Below, one piece after another: positions 1 through 6,682 of a DNA stretch of 12,196 nucleotides. The DNA comes from Chitinophagaceae bacterium. GTDB taxonomy: Bacteria > Bacteroidota > Bacteroidia > Chitinophagales > Chitinophagaceae. Under the pieces are notes generated by a model. That model was given only the letters and a program-made list of their open reading frames with translations, did no database searches and was not told the DNA's origin. The translations under genes were made by a program, and so were the position numbers. The DNA lies in contig PMUF01000283.1 in the NCBI GenBank assembly GCA_003167015.1, positions 1 to 12,196 of the forward strand. Reading direction: 5' to 3'. Position 1 is the stretch's first letter. Each line of letters opens with the position of its first letter.

Positions 1-32
1 CCATTGAACCGCGAATCCACGATAATCGCATC
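1..32 (-). pseudogene. Continuation of the Tricorn-like S41 peptidase beyond the TAG
   Basis: Reading leftward in the same frame past the TAG at 33-35, the ten codons to the window edge give DAIIVDSRFN followed by GG, the first two bases of a Gly codon. This matches the conserved S41 strand-turn 'AIIvD.R.NgGG' that precedes the catalytic Ser region in Tricorn-like peptidases. The gene therefore continues outside the window, and the TAG is a single interruption rather than the natural end. A Lys codon AAG changed to TAG would be one base change; this is inference, and assembly error is an equal possibility. Confidence 0.75.
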
Positions 33-2831
33 CTAGCCGATATCCCGGCCCAACGCCTCTTCAAAGACCGTTCGCATGCTCTCATCATCCATCGCCCGCA
101 CATGAATATACCCGATCCGGCCCCCCGACAACGAATCCGTTTCCTTCCGCCGCAAATTTACCCAACGCTTATACTGCAACTCATTTTCAGCCTCCAACCC
201 GATAGGCTTGGTCGTCTCCTCCCACCTGACACCGGTGGTCGGATCATACAATGACAACAACGCCAGCTTGCCGGCCTTCCGGTTGAGATACTTGTATTGA
301 TCTACGGTATCTGTGATGGCCTCGCCGTCGATCTTCTCCAGGATCACGCCCGGATGAATCTTCTCCGAATACTTGTCCAATGGGCCTCCCTCTATGACTT
401 CTGCAATCTTCAACCCCGGCCCCCTGTATCCGTAATCAAAGTAAATCCCCAACGATGCCGTCCTGTCGGAACCCGCACCCGCATTGCCGAAATAATAACA
501 GCCGGTATGAGAAACATTAAGCTCCCCTAACATTTCACTCAGCATCTCCGCAAAATCATAATCGTTATTGATATAGGGAAGGAATTTCTTATATACAGTG
601 TAATAATAGTCCCAATCCACCCCGTACATGTTCTTTACAATGAACTTTTCCTTGATCTGCCGCCAGGCATGATCGAATATGTAAGCCTTCTCCTCCGCAT
701 CCTTCAACGCCATCTCTCCATTGATCCCTACTGGATCAGCCTTGCCGCTCTCCGCATCGATCTTCGTGATCTTCCCTTCCGCCAGCACAAAGATGAACTT
801 GCCATCTTTGGACAACTCCATTCCCGCATACCTCGCGCCCAGCTTGGCGAATAACTTGGTGTCCTTAGTCCTCAATTCCGTCACCCACAGATCATAACCC
901 TTCTCGAAACGGCTTAGATAATACAATTTCTCCCCATCCTTCGACAACAACCAGTCGGCCGCATCTGACGTATGTGTCGTCAGCCGCAACTTACGATCGG
1001 TCAGGTTGTCCCAGTCGATCTTGATATCCTTGACCACTGAATCCTTTTTCGTTTTAGCAGTGTCCTTACCCGCCTTCTTTTTATCCTTATCTCCCTCATC
1101 TTTCTTGTCTTCCTCCTTCTTTGCCTCGACCTCCTTCAGCAACGCAAAATCTTCCTTGGACAACCTGAAACGGTCGAAGGCATCCTTGGAAAAGAACATC
1201 GCATATACATCGTCGGTGATCGCATAACCGGCCTGCTGCCGCGAACCCTCCCTGTCGGATCCCCAAATCATCATTTTCCCATCCATCCCCCATTTGGGCA
1301 TCACATCGTCATACCCACTCAGCGTCAGATTTACCACCGGGGATTTCCCATCCGCAGCTACCAGCCCAACCTCCGGAGTCTCCACCCGCTCCGGCGGCCC
1401 GAATTGCACCAACAGCCACTTGCTGTCCGGTGACCATTGATAATACTGATCGCCATCGCTGTAAGAATAATTCTTATCCGCCGGAAGAATGGTCCGGCTC
1501 GTCTTGCCGGCCAGGTTAAAGACCTTCAACGTAGTCCTGTCCTCAAGATAGGCCACCTCCTTCCCATCAGGCGAATACTCCGGCTGGAACTCCTCGGCAG
1601 GTGTTGCTATCACGGTCTCTTCCTTCAATACCGTGCTGGCATAGAAATAAGGCTCTTCCTTTCTTGCAATACTCATAGTATAGATATTCCAGTTGCTGTC
1701 CCTCTCGGCGGCATATAACAGCGTGCGCCCATCCGGGCTGAAGCTCACACTCCGCTCCTGCCAGGGTGTATTGGTGATCCGCTTCGTGATGCCCCCCTCA
1801 ACGGAAGTAACGAAGATCTCGCCACGGAACACAAAGGCGATCTCCTTGCCGTTGGGCGACAACCGCATCTCGGTCACTCCCCCATTCACGGGCAGGATCT
1901 TTTCAAGAATAGATCGCCCATCCTCCGCAATGCGGATGTCCACTTTCTGTGGCGACCCGCCTGTCTTCTGCGTATAGATCTCTCCATCATACCCATAACA
2001 CAAGGTATTGTCCTTTGCCACGGTCAGAAACCGTACGGGGTTCCTGCTGAAATGAGTCAGCGCTGCCGATTGATCCGGCTGCGCCAAAGAACTGTGGTAA
2101 ACATTCAATGTTCCATCCTGCTCGCTTAAATAATAATAGTCCTGGCCATTCCCGCTGAATACCGGATTGCGGTCCTCCCCCTTAAAAGTTGTCAGCTGCC
2201 GGTATTTCCCCGTCGGAAGATCGTATACCCAAATATCCCGCGCAATAGAAGAAGTATGATGCTTCCGCCAGTCACTCTCATACCCTTTCTGATCTACATA
2301 AATAATTTTGTCTCCCGCCCCACTCACCGTAGCCTCCAACGCCGGCACGGGTAATACCTGTCCGATCCGTCCCCCGCCGACTGGCGCCTCGTACAACTCC
2401 GGCATCACGCCGCTGGGAAACTGCCCGTCGGTCACCAGATCCTGTCGATGCGCGGAAAACAATACCTGCTTGTCATCCGCCGTAAAACTGCTCGGAACCT
2501 CGTCCCCTGAAAAATAGGTCAGCCGCCTCGCCTCCCCACCGGTCGCCGGCATAATGAACACATCGAAATTACCGTACCGGTCGGAGGCAAATGCAATCCA
2601 TCGGCCATCATGCGACCATACGGGCTGGTATTCATATGCCTCACTGATAGTTAGCGGCACAGCCACTCCCCCCTTCGCAGGCACCGAATAAATATCCCCC
2701 TTATAACTGAATAAGATGGTTTGACCGTCAGGCGAGATCGCACTATAACGCATCCACAACGGATGGTCCTGCGCCCTGGCGACAGAGACCAGAATAAAGA
2801 CCAGAATCGTAGCAATAAAAAGCTTCTTCAT
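33..2831 (-). CDS. Tricorn-like S41 peptidase, N-terminal 932 residues, ended by an in-frame TAG
   Basis: Secreted or periplasmic peptidase of the Tricorn/S41 type, which in this family trims peptides. Residues 1-20 are a Sec signal peptide ending ARA before QDH. About 30-560 hold WD40/TolB-like propeller repeats with recurring SPDG/SHDG blades. A Lys/Asp-rich charged linker lies at about 566-603, then a second beta-rich segment. The S41 helical part (about 710-780) carries the motif GELNVSHTG, whose His775 matches the family's catalytic His. A PDZ domain (about 794-865) has LGIYFDYG and PGVILEKIDG. The frame meets TAG at 33-35, just before the strand leading into the active-site domain, so the nucleophile Ser region is lost from this product. 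Family members are usually about 1,050-1,100 residues. Start ATG at 2829-2831 has A at -3 and directly precedes the signal peptide. No clear promoter element was found upstream. Family call is firm; whether the gene is functional is doubtful. Confidence 0.9.
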   Translation of the reverse strand: MKKLFIATILVFILVSVARAQDHPLWMRYSAISPDGQTILFSYKGDIYSVPAKGGVAVPLTISEAYEYQPVWSHDGRWIAFASDRYGNFDVFIMPATGGEARRLTYFSGDEVPSSFTADDKQVLFSAHRQDLVTDGQFPSGVMPELYEAPVGGGRIGQVLPVPALEATVSGAGDKIIYVDQKGYESDWRKHHTSSIARDIWVYDLPTGKYRQLTTFKGEDRNPVFSGNGQDYYYLSEQDGTLNVYHSSLAQPDQSAALTHFSRNPVRFLTVAKDNTLCYGYDGEIYTQKTGGSPQKVDIRIAEDGRSILEKILPVNGGVTEMRLSPNGKEIAFVFRGEIFVTSVEGGITKRITNTPWQERSVSFSPDGRTLLYAAERDSNWNIYTMSIARKEEPYFYASTVLKEETVIATPAEEFQPEYSPDGKEVAYLEDRTTLKVFNLAGKTSRTILPADKNYSYSDGDQYYQWSPDSKWLLVQFGPPERVETPEVGLVAADGKSPVVNLTLSGYDDVMPKWGMDGKMMIWGSDREGSRQQAGYAITDDVYAMFFSKDAFDRFRLSKEDFALLKEVEAKKEEDKKDEGDKDKKKAGKDTAKTKKDSVVKDIKIDWDNLTDRKLRLTTHTSDAADWLLSKDGEKLYYLSRFEKGYDLWVTELRTKDTKLFAKLGARYAGMELSKDGKFIFVLAEGKITKIDAESGKADPVGINGEMALKDAEEKAYIFDHAWRQIKEKFIVKNMYGVDWDYYYTVYKKFLPYINNDYDFAEMLSEMLGELNVSHTGCYYFGNAGAGSDRTASLGIYFDYGYRGPGLKIAEVIEGGPLDKYSEKIHPGVILEKIDGEAITDTVDQYKYLNRKAGKLALLSLYDPTTGVRWEETTKPIGLEAENELQYKRWVNLRRKETDSLSGGRIGYIHVRAMDDESMRTVFEEALGRDIG

Positions 2832-2950
2832 GATTAAAAAGTGATTTTTGAAAATAATTTTGCCGATAAAAAAGGGTTGGTTGTCATGCCAAATGGCTAT
2901 CTAAATATCTGATTATCATTAATTTAATTCTTGTCTTCTCTCGCTTGACA

Positions 2951-2970
2951 TAATCAAACATGATCAAACT
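2951..2970 (+). repeat. 10-base tandem repeat just upstream of the -33 element
   Basis: Two adjacent copies, TAATCAAACA and TGATCAAACT, are identical at 8 of 10 positions and share ATCAAAC. They lie one helical turn apart and end three bases before the TTTG of the promoter at 2974. The position suits an activator binding site for the 3160 gene. That is inference; chance similarity in AT-rich sequence is possible. Confidence 0.4.
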
Positions 2971-2973
2971 GGG

Positions 2974-3005
2974 TTTGTATACCGACTTTGTAGAATATAC
3001 TTTTG
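2974..3005 (+). promoter_or_regulatory. Bacteroidota-type promoter of the small secreted protein gene
   Basis: TTTG at 2974-2977, a 20-base spacer and TACTTTTG at 2998-3005 match the Bacteroidota housekeeping consensus (TTTG or TTG, about 19-21 bases, TAnnTTTG) at every defined position. Transcription would start near 3010-3013, leaving a leader of roughly 150 bases before the ATG at 3160. Confidence 0.75.
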
Positions 3006-3031
3006 TATCGTCAAACAAACAACAACGACTC

Positions 3032-3081
3032 GCTCCTCGCCATCTTCTTTCGTTGCTCCGCCATCTCCTTGCTCGCCATCA
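3032..3081 (+). repeat. Three imperfect direct repeats in a pyrimidine-rich leader
   Basis: The core CGCCATC recurs at 3038, 3059 and 3074, each time preceded by a GCTC-type sequence. Spacings are 21 and 15 bases. The block 3031-3090 is about 78% pyrimidine. It lies inside the predicted 5' leader of the 3160 gene. No clear hairpin was seen, and its role is unknown. Confidence 0.45.
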
Positions 3082-3159
3082 CCTGCTTCAACGTTATTGC
3101 CTGCCGCCAAAGATTTTTCAATTTAGTAACAACATCGTAAAATATAAAAAAAGAATATT

Positions 3160-3576
3160 ATGAAAAACAATGCAGTAAAAGTAATCGTAGCAGCTCTTGC
3201 ATCAGTAGTGATCCTGATCGGCAATCCCTTGATCAGCAAAGCCAATGGCGGCGGTAACGACAAGAAGACTTCTCCTCTTGAAGCACAGGTTTCCGTCAGC
3301 TATCAGGGCACCGCAGACAACCACATCGTTTTCAAAGTAGAATTTGAAAACCCCACGGCTCAGAAGTTCTGGCTGATCATCAAGAACGACAACGGCGATA
3401 TCATCTATCACCACCAGTTCACCGATACGAAGTTCGCTAAGAACGTATGTTTCGAGAATACGGACACCGAGATCCAGCCCACTTTCGTCATCCGCACCAG
3501 CGATAACGTCGACGTCGTCCGTCAGTTCCAGGTCAGCAAGGCCATCACCGAAAACACGGTCGTCACCAGCTTATAA
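3160..3576 (+). CDS. Small secreted protein of unknown function, likely highly expressed
   Basis: 138 residues. An N-terminal signal peptide (about residues 1-29, hydrophobic VIVAALASVVILIG, ending SKA before NGGG) suggests export. The mature part of about 109 residues alternates hydrophobic and polar positions (VSVSYQG, HIVFKVEF, KFWLIIKNDNGDIIY) as in a small beta-sandwich. It has one Cys and no catalytic motif that I recognise. The piece NDNGDIIYHHQF loosely recalls secretion-tail domains, but this is not enough to assign one. All 12 Ile codons are ATC and Lys is mostly AAG after the signal peptide. With the consensus promoter and strong terminator this points to high expression. It is a monocistronic unit. 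Start ATG at 3160 has A at -3 and an A-rich upstream stretch in place of a Shine-Dalgarno sequence. Confidence 0.85.
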   Translation: MKNNAVKVIVAALASVVILIGNPLISKANGGGNDKKTSPLEAQVSVSYQGTADNHIVFKVEFENPTAQKFWLIIKNDNGDIIYHHQFTDTKFAKNVCFENTDTEIQPTFVIRTSDNVDVVRQFQVSKAITENTVVTSL

Positions 3577-3590
3577 TACTTTTATAAATA

Positions 3591-3622
3591 AAAAAAAGAG
3601 GCCCGTCGGGCCTCTTTTTTTT
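3591..3622. terminator. Bidirectional intrinsic terminator between convergent genes
   Basis: GAGGCCC (3598-3604) pairs perfectly with GGGCCTC (3608-3614) across a three-base loop GTC. Seven A's lie on the left and eight T's on the right, so a U-tract follows the hairpin on either strand. It sits 14 bases after the stop of the 3160-3576 gene and 5 bases beyond the stop of the convergent gene at 3628. Confidence 0.93.
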
Positions 3623-3627
3623 GCCCT

Positions 3628-4026
3628 CTATTTAGTAGCTGCCGTCGTCTTCCTGAACTTTATCCCGTTCAGTGCATCACTCCGGTTATTACAAGGATCA
3701 CTGATCAGGAAATAGGTCATGTAATCCCCTTCGATGGAGACCCGGTAAACACCTTCCCCGTCGGGGCAATAATATTCGCCGTCAATGTCCCGGAACCGCA
3801 ACGTATCATTTTGCATTTTGGACACCGACCGGACCACCACCTCTCCCGCACTGGTGGTCGTATAATTCGTATCGGCGACCCCGATATGCAAAGTCAGCGA
3901 GTCATGCAACGCTTCTACATAAAATTTCCAGGCCGTCCCCTTTAGGGACGATTGAGCTTGTGCCTGCAACCGGCTCATCCCGGCCATGATAAAAAGAAAA
4001 AAGAAAATAGCGGCTGGTTTGTACAT
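3628..4026 (-). CDS. Secreted lipocalin-like small protein, uncharacterised
   Basis: 132 residues from the ATG at 4024-4026, chosen because it begins a signal peptide (MYKPAAIFFFLFIMAGMS, cleavage near LQAQA). The frame stays open 48 codons further upstream, but that part is Gly/Arg-rich and not protein-like. The mature region has the pattern of small secreted lipocalin-like or beta-barrel proteins: a GTAW strand near the start, repeated beta strands, YRVSIEGDYMTYFLISDPC, then a C-terminal NNRSDAL and a final strand. The DPC..R...L motif occurs in many Bacteroidota secreted proteins of this size. No enzyme motif was seen. The gene ends in TAG at 3628-3630 and uses the shared terminator. On the minus strand a poor promoter candidate (TAATTTG at 4042-4048) lies shortly upstream. 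Function is unknown. Confidence 0.8.
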   Translation of the reverse strand: MYKPAAIFFFLFIMAGMSRLQAQAQSSLKGTAWKFYVEALHDSLTLHIGVADTNYTTTSAGEVVVRSVSKMQNDTLRFRDIDGEYYCPDGEGVYRVSIEGDYMTYFLISDPCNNRSDALNGIKFRKTTAATK

Positions 4027-4149
4027 ACGAAATATTTTGTCCAAATTACTAAATAACTCATCTCCGAAAATGAGCCGATTGTTAATTCGCCGTTTACCGC
4101 CCCGAGACCGCATTTCACCGGCAATCCGGCCGCCATCGCCGCCACCCTC

Positions 4150-4180
4150 TTGCACTGCTCCGCCAAACAATCTACCTTAG
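4150..4180 (+). promoter_or_regulatory. Candidate promoter giving a nearly leaderless ABC transporter mRNA
   Basis: TTG at 4150-4152, a 20-base spacer and TACCTTAG at 4173-4180 match the Bacteroidota promoter with one mismatch (A for T) in TAnnTTTG. The ATG at 4186 starts 5 bases after the element, which is about where transcription should begin. The transcript would therefore have almost no 5' leader. Confidence 0.45.
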
Positions 4181-4185
4181 CTACC

Positions 4186-4968
4186 ATGAATACCTCACAT
4201 GATACGCCCGTCCTCCGGGTAGAAGGCCTGAATATCGACTACGGCAGTTTCCATGCCGTTCGTGATGTCTCCTTGGAAGTACAGCCCGGTGAGATCTTCG
4301 GACTCCTGGGACCTAATGGTGCCGGAAAGACCAGCACCCTCAGCGCTGCCGAAGGACTGATCCGGCATTTTACCGGCAACATCCACGTGGCTGGCTACGA
4401 TATCCGTCGTCAACCTCTGTATGCCCGCGCCTGCATGGGAGTGCAGCTGCAGGCCACCAGCTTTCAGCCTGAGCTGACCCTGGTGGAGATCATCCGGCTC
4501 TATGCCGGCATCTACGGCGTCAATCTGACAGACAACCAGCTGAATGCCATTCTCCGGGATATCAAACTGGAGGACCATGCCGGCAAACGCTACGGTCAGC
4601 TCTCTGGTGGTCAGCAGCAGCGGGTATCCCTCGTCATTGCCACCATCCACGATCCCCGGCTCGTACTGATGGACGAACCTACTACCGGCCTGGACCCGCA
4701 ATCCCGCCGCCAGCTCTGGGAAAGGATCGAAGCCATGCGCGACAGGGGACACGGCATCCTGCTCACCACCCATTCCATGGAAGAAGCAGAAGCCGTCTGC
4801 GACCGCATAGCCATCATCGACCATGGCCAGATCCTTACCGTCGACTCACCCCAGGCCATCATCGACGGCAACCGCGACCGCCCCGAGGTCATCCGCGCCT
4901 CCCGTAAAGGAAAGATCACGCTGGAAGACGTCTTCATCGGCCTGACCGGCGCCGCAATCCGCTCTTAA
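4186..4968 (+). CDS. ABC-2 type exporter, ATP-binding subunit
   Basis: 260-residue ATPase that powers the membrane partner encoded at 5003-5803; it sits on the cytoplasmic face. Motifs in order: Walker A GPNGAGKT (42-49), a Q-loop region in VQLQATSFQPELT (about 87-99), signature LSGGQQQR (139-146), Walker B LVLMDEP with catalytic Glu164, D-loop GLD (168-170) and H-loop His196. All catalytic residues are present. The C-terminal ITLEDVFIGLTG is typical of the DrrA/multidrug and polysaccharide ABC-2 branch. The substrate cannot be read from the sequence. A TTG 12 codons upstream (4150) is in frame, but the ATG at 4186 fits the family N-terminus and has A at -3. The gap to the permease is 34 bases, so the two are surely co-transcribed. 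Confidence 0.93.
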   Translation: MNTSHDTPVLRVEGLNIDYGSFHAVRDVSLEVQPGEIFGLLGPNGAGKTSTLSAAEGLIRHFTGNIHVAGYDIRRQPLYARACMGVQLQATSFQPELTLVEIIRLYAGIYGVNLTDNQLNAILRDIKLEDHAGKRYGQLSGGQQQRVSLVIATIHDPRLVLMDEPTTGLDPQSRRQLWERIEAMRDRGHGILLTTHSMEEAEAVCDRIAIIDHGQILTVDSPQAIIDGNRDRPEVIRASRKGKITLEDVFIGLTGAAIRS

Positions 4969-5002
4969 AAATTTCATCCTTGCATCGCTAAAACTGTATA
5001 CC

Positions 5003-5803
5003 ATGTCAAGCACTACACCCTCCCTCTACGCAACAGCTCCCGCCCTCCTGCCGCCGCCGCGGACGCTGCCTCCTACCTCCGCTGTCTATACCGCCCTGCT
5101 CCGGGCCGATCTCACTACCCAATGGCGCAACCGCCGCGCATCGTTGATGGTGATCCTCCTGCCCGCCATCATCCTCATCTCCTGGAAAGGACTGATCGAA
5201 AGAGTAGGTGGCCCCTTCGTACTGGCCAACTGTATCACCATCGGCCTCAATGCCATCGGCCTCATGGGCTACAGTAATTCTATCGCCCGCGACCGGGAAA
5301 AAGAGATCTTCCAACGGTTGCGCGTGGCGCCCGCCCCCAACTGGACGATCATGGCCAGCCGCCTTACCGTGCAACTGGTAATGATCAGCCTCCTGACGAT
5401 CGTCATCTTCCTCGTCGGCTACCAATATGATCACATTTCCCTTACCGCAGCCGGTTACGTCGCCGGCTTCCTCGTGGCAATCGTGGGTGGCGCTGTCTAC
5501 CTGGCCCTTGGCCAGGCCATCGTCGGCCGTATCAAAAACCCGGAGACAGTCAACGCGACCAGCCGCCTCATCTATATTGCTTTTATCATGATCGGAATGT
5601 TCGGCGAACTGGGAATGCTAGGGGATATCATCGACAACGCCGTCAAATATTCGCCTTATGGCTCAGTCAAGAGCATCGTATCCGGCGCGCTCACCCCCGG
5701 CGCCTGGACAGCACAGACAACTATCGCCCTCCTGATCACCCTCGGCTATACGGCCGTGTTTGCCTTTCTGGGCATCCGTTGGTTCAAATGGAGTAATAAA
5801 TAA
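5003..5803 (+). CDS. ABC-2 type exporter, membrane permease subunit
   Basis: 266 residues, forming the inner-membrane channel for the ATPase encoded just upstream. A Pro/Thr-rich cytoplasmic lead of about 25 residues precedes an amphipathic elbow (LLRADLTTQWRNRRA). Hydrophobic segments fall at about 45-64, 71-92, 120-140, 150-172, 187-209 and 238-260, giving the six spans usual for an ABC2_membrane subunit. The conserved connector RDREKEIFQRLRVAP (96-110) is the family signature after the second span. The start ATG has A at -3, and the next Met (residue 49) is already inside the first span. A weak promoter-like CATCCTTG lies at 4976-4983 without a partner element, so expression is probably from the ATPase promoter. 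The gene ends 20 bases from the stop of the convergent 5824 gene, with no hairpin between them. Confidence 0.92.
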   Translation: MSSTTPSLYATAPALLPPPRTLPPTSAVYTALLRADLTTQWRNRRASLMVILLPAIILISWKGLIERVGGPFVLANCITIGLNAIGLMGYSNSIARDREKEIFQRLRVAPAPNWTIMASRLTVQLVMISLLTIVIFLVGYQYDHISLTAAGYVAGFLVAIVGGAVYLALGQAIVGRIKNPETVNATSRLIYIAFIMIGMFGELGMLGDIIDNAVKYSPYGSVKSIVSGALTPGAWTAQTTIALLITLGYTAVFAFLGIRWFKWSNK

Positions 5804-5823
5804 GTGTGGCCCGGAGAGTGCAC

Positions 5824-6651
5824 CTATTCCTTGCTGATGTCGCAATGAATCAATTGATTCATGCCAACCACTACGTGCATAACATTGCCACCCTGGTTAA
5901 TGGCCATCGTCATCTTCATATCTAACTGAGTACCCGTAAAATAATTGGCATTCCTGTCATAGACCATATGCCCTTTCCCCTCGGCAGTACCTGTAATAGG
6001 CAGGCTCGCCCCGCCCATATCCAGCGTCCCCTTGACGGCAATGTCAAACCCGGCCGTATCGGCAGAAAAACCCTTCAGCGTATAGGCCTGCGTCATCAAC
6101 ATCTTCATATTCATCCCGCCGCCCGGTATATCGATCGGGATCACCTGCGTATAGGTCTGACCCACCGACAGCGTGGTATCCGGTAAAGCAATCCCAATGC
6201 TTATATTCTTCACCGCTGCCAGCATAGCCTGCATTTGCTCTCCCGCCTGCATATCTGTTGAGTCGAAGACAGGCAGCTTGCCCGGGCTGACGTGTCCATA
6301 AAAAGTCGTCCCAACAGGTAATGCATCTGCAGCCGCACCTGTGTCTTTCGTCACCGTCATCCGCACAGGCATGACCCCCGTTCCGGCATCCGGCTTGCCG
6401 CAACGCGTCTCCGACTCCATCAGCATCCCCATTCTCTTGTCTGTATTTGAGGCATTTGGATTGTTTTTTAGCGCATCTTTCAGCTCCTGGCTCATACTAT
6501 CGTAGTTCAGCGCTACGGTCATCTCCATCTGCATGGTCTGCCGGTAAACGGTCCCGGTCTTCATGGTGGCATGAAAAACAATAGAATTCTGGGCGGAAAG
6601 GTTGCAATAACAGCAGCAGAAAGAAAAAATTAGTAGGAAAAGGTGTCGCAT
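5824..6651 (-). CDS. Secreted protein, possibly DUF6263-like
   Basis: 275 residues from the ATG at 6649-6651; an in-frame ATG at 6658-6660 would add three residues. It begins with a signal peptide (MRHLFLLIFSFCCCYCNLSA, cleavage before QNS) that is unusually Cys-rich. The mature protein is rich in Met, Thr and Gly. Its pattern is a KTGTVYRQTMQMEM strand near the start, a central LSVGQTYTQVIPIDIPGG and a closing run of strands (GKGHMVYDRNANYFTG, LDMKMTMAINQGG). This resembles the uncharacterised Bacteroidota DUF6263 family, but I am matching from memory only. No catalytic motif is visible. It starts 31 bases after the TonB-dependent receptor gene on the same strand, suggesting co-transcription and a shared envelope role. 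It ends in TAG at 5824-5826. Confidence 0.8.
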   Translation of the reverse strand: MRHLFLLIFSFCCCYCNLSAQNSIVFHATMKTGTVYRQTMQMEMTVALNYDSMSQELKDALKNNPNASNTDKRMGMLMESETRCGKPDAGTGVMPVRMTVTKDTGAAADALPVGTTFYGHVSPGKLPVFDSTDMQAGEQMQAMLAAVKNISIGIALPDTTLSVGQTYTQVIPIDIPGGGMNMKMLMTQAYTLKGFSADTAGFDIAVKGTLDMGGASLPITGTAEGKGHMVYDRNANYFTGTQLDMKMTMAINQGGNVMHVVVGMNQLIHCDISKE

Positions 6652-6682
6652 AAATGGCATTCCCGACAAGATAACCCTTTTT

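Larger units (their letters stand above)
2832..3159. other. Divergent intergenic region between the peptidase and the small secreted protein
   Basis: This 328-base stretch separates two divergent genes. The peptidase-proximal half (2832-2945) is AT-rich, with no recognisable TAnnTTTG element on the minus strand. From 2951 it holds a 10-base tandem repeat, a strong rightward Bacteroidota promoter (2974-3005) and a leader of about 150 bases. The reading frame 2960-3163 crosses the promoter and is not believed to be a gene. Confidence 0.7.

Noticed and set aside
2960..3163. 67-residue open frame overlapping the ATG of the 3160 gene by ATGA
   Set aside because: Its start lies upstream of the -33 element of the consensus promoter, so it would not be transcribed from it. 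Its composition (repeated RHLL) only reflects the C/T-rich nucleotide repeats. The multiple-of-three repeat spacing keeps a small doubt.
4047..4075. Short inverted repeat CTCAT...ATGAG in the 4027-4185 intergenic region
   Set aside because: Only five paired bases with a long loop and no T-tract; likely chance.
4027..4170. N-terminal extension of the lipocalin-like protein up to 4170
   Set aside because: Gly/Arg-rich and unlike protein; it would bury the signal peptide that starts at Met 4026.
4195..4824. 209-residue open frame antisense to the ABC ATPase gene
   Set aside because: Shadow of a GC-rich gene with complete ABC motifs on the other strand; no domain pattern of its own.
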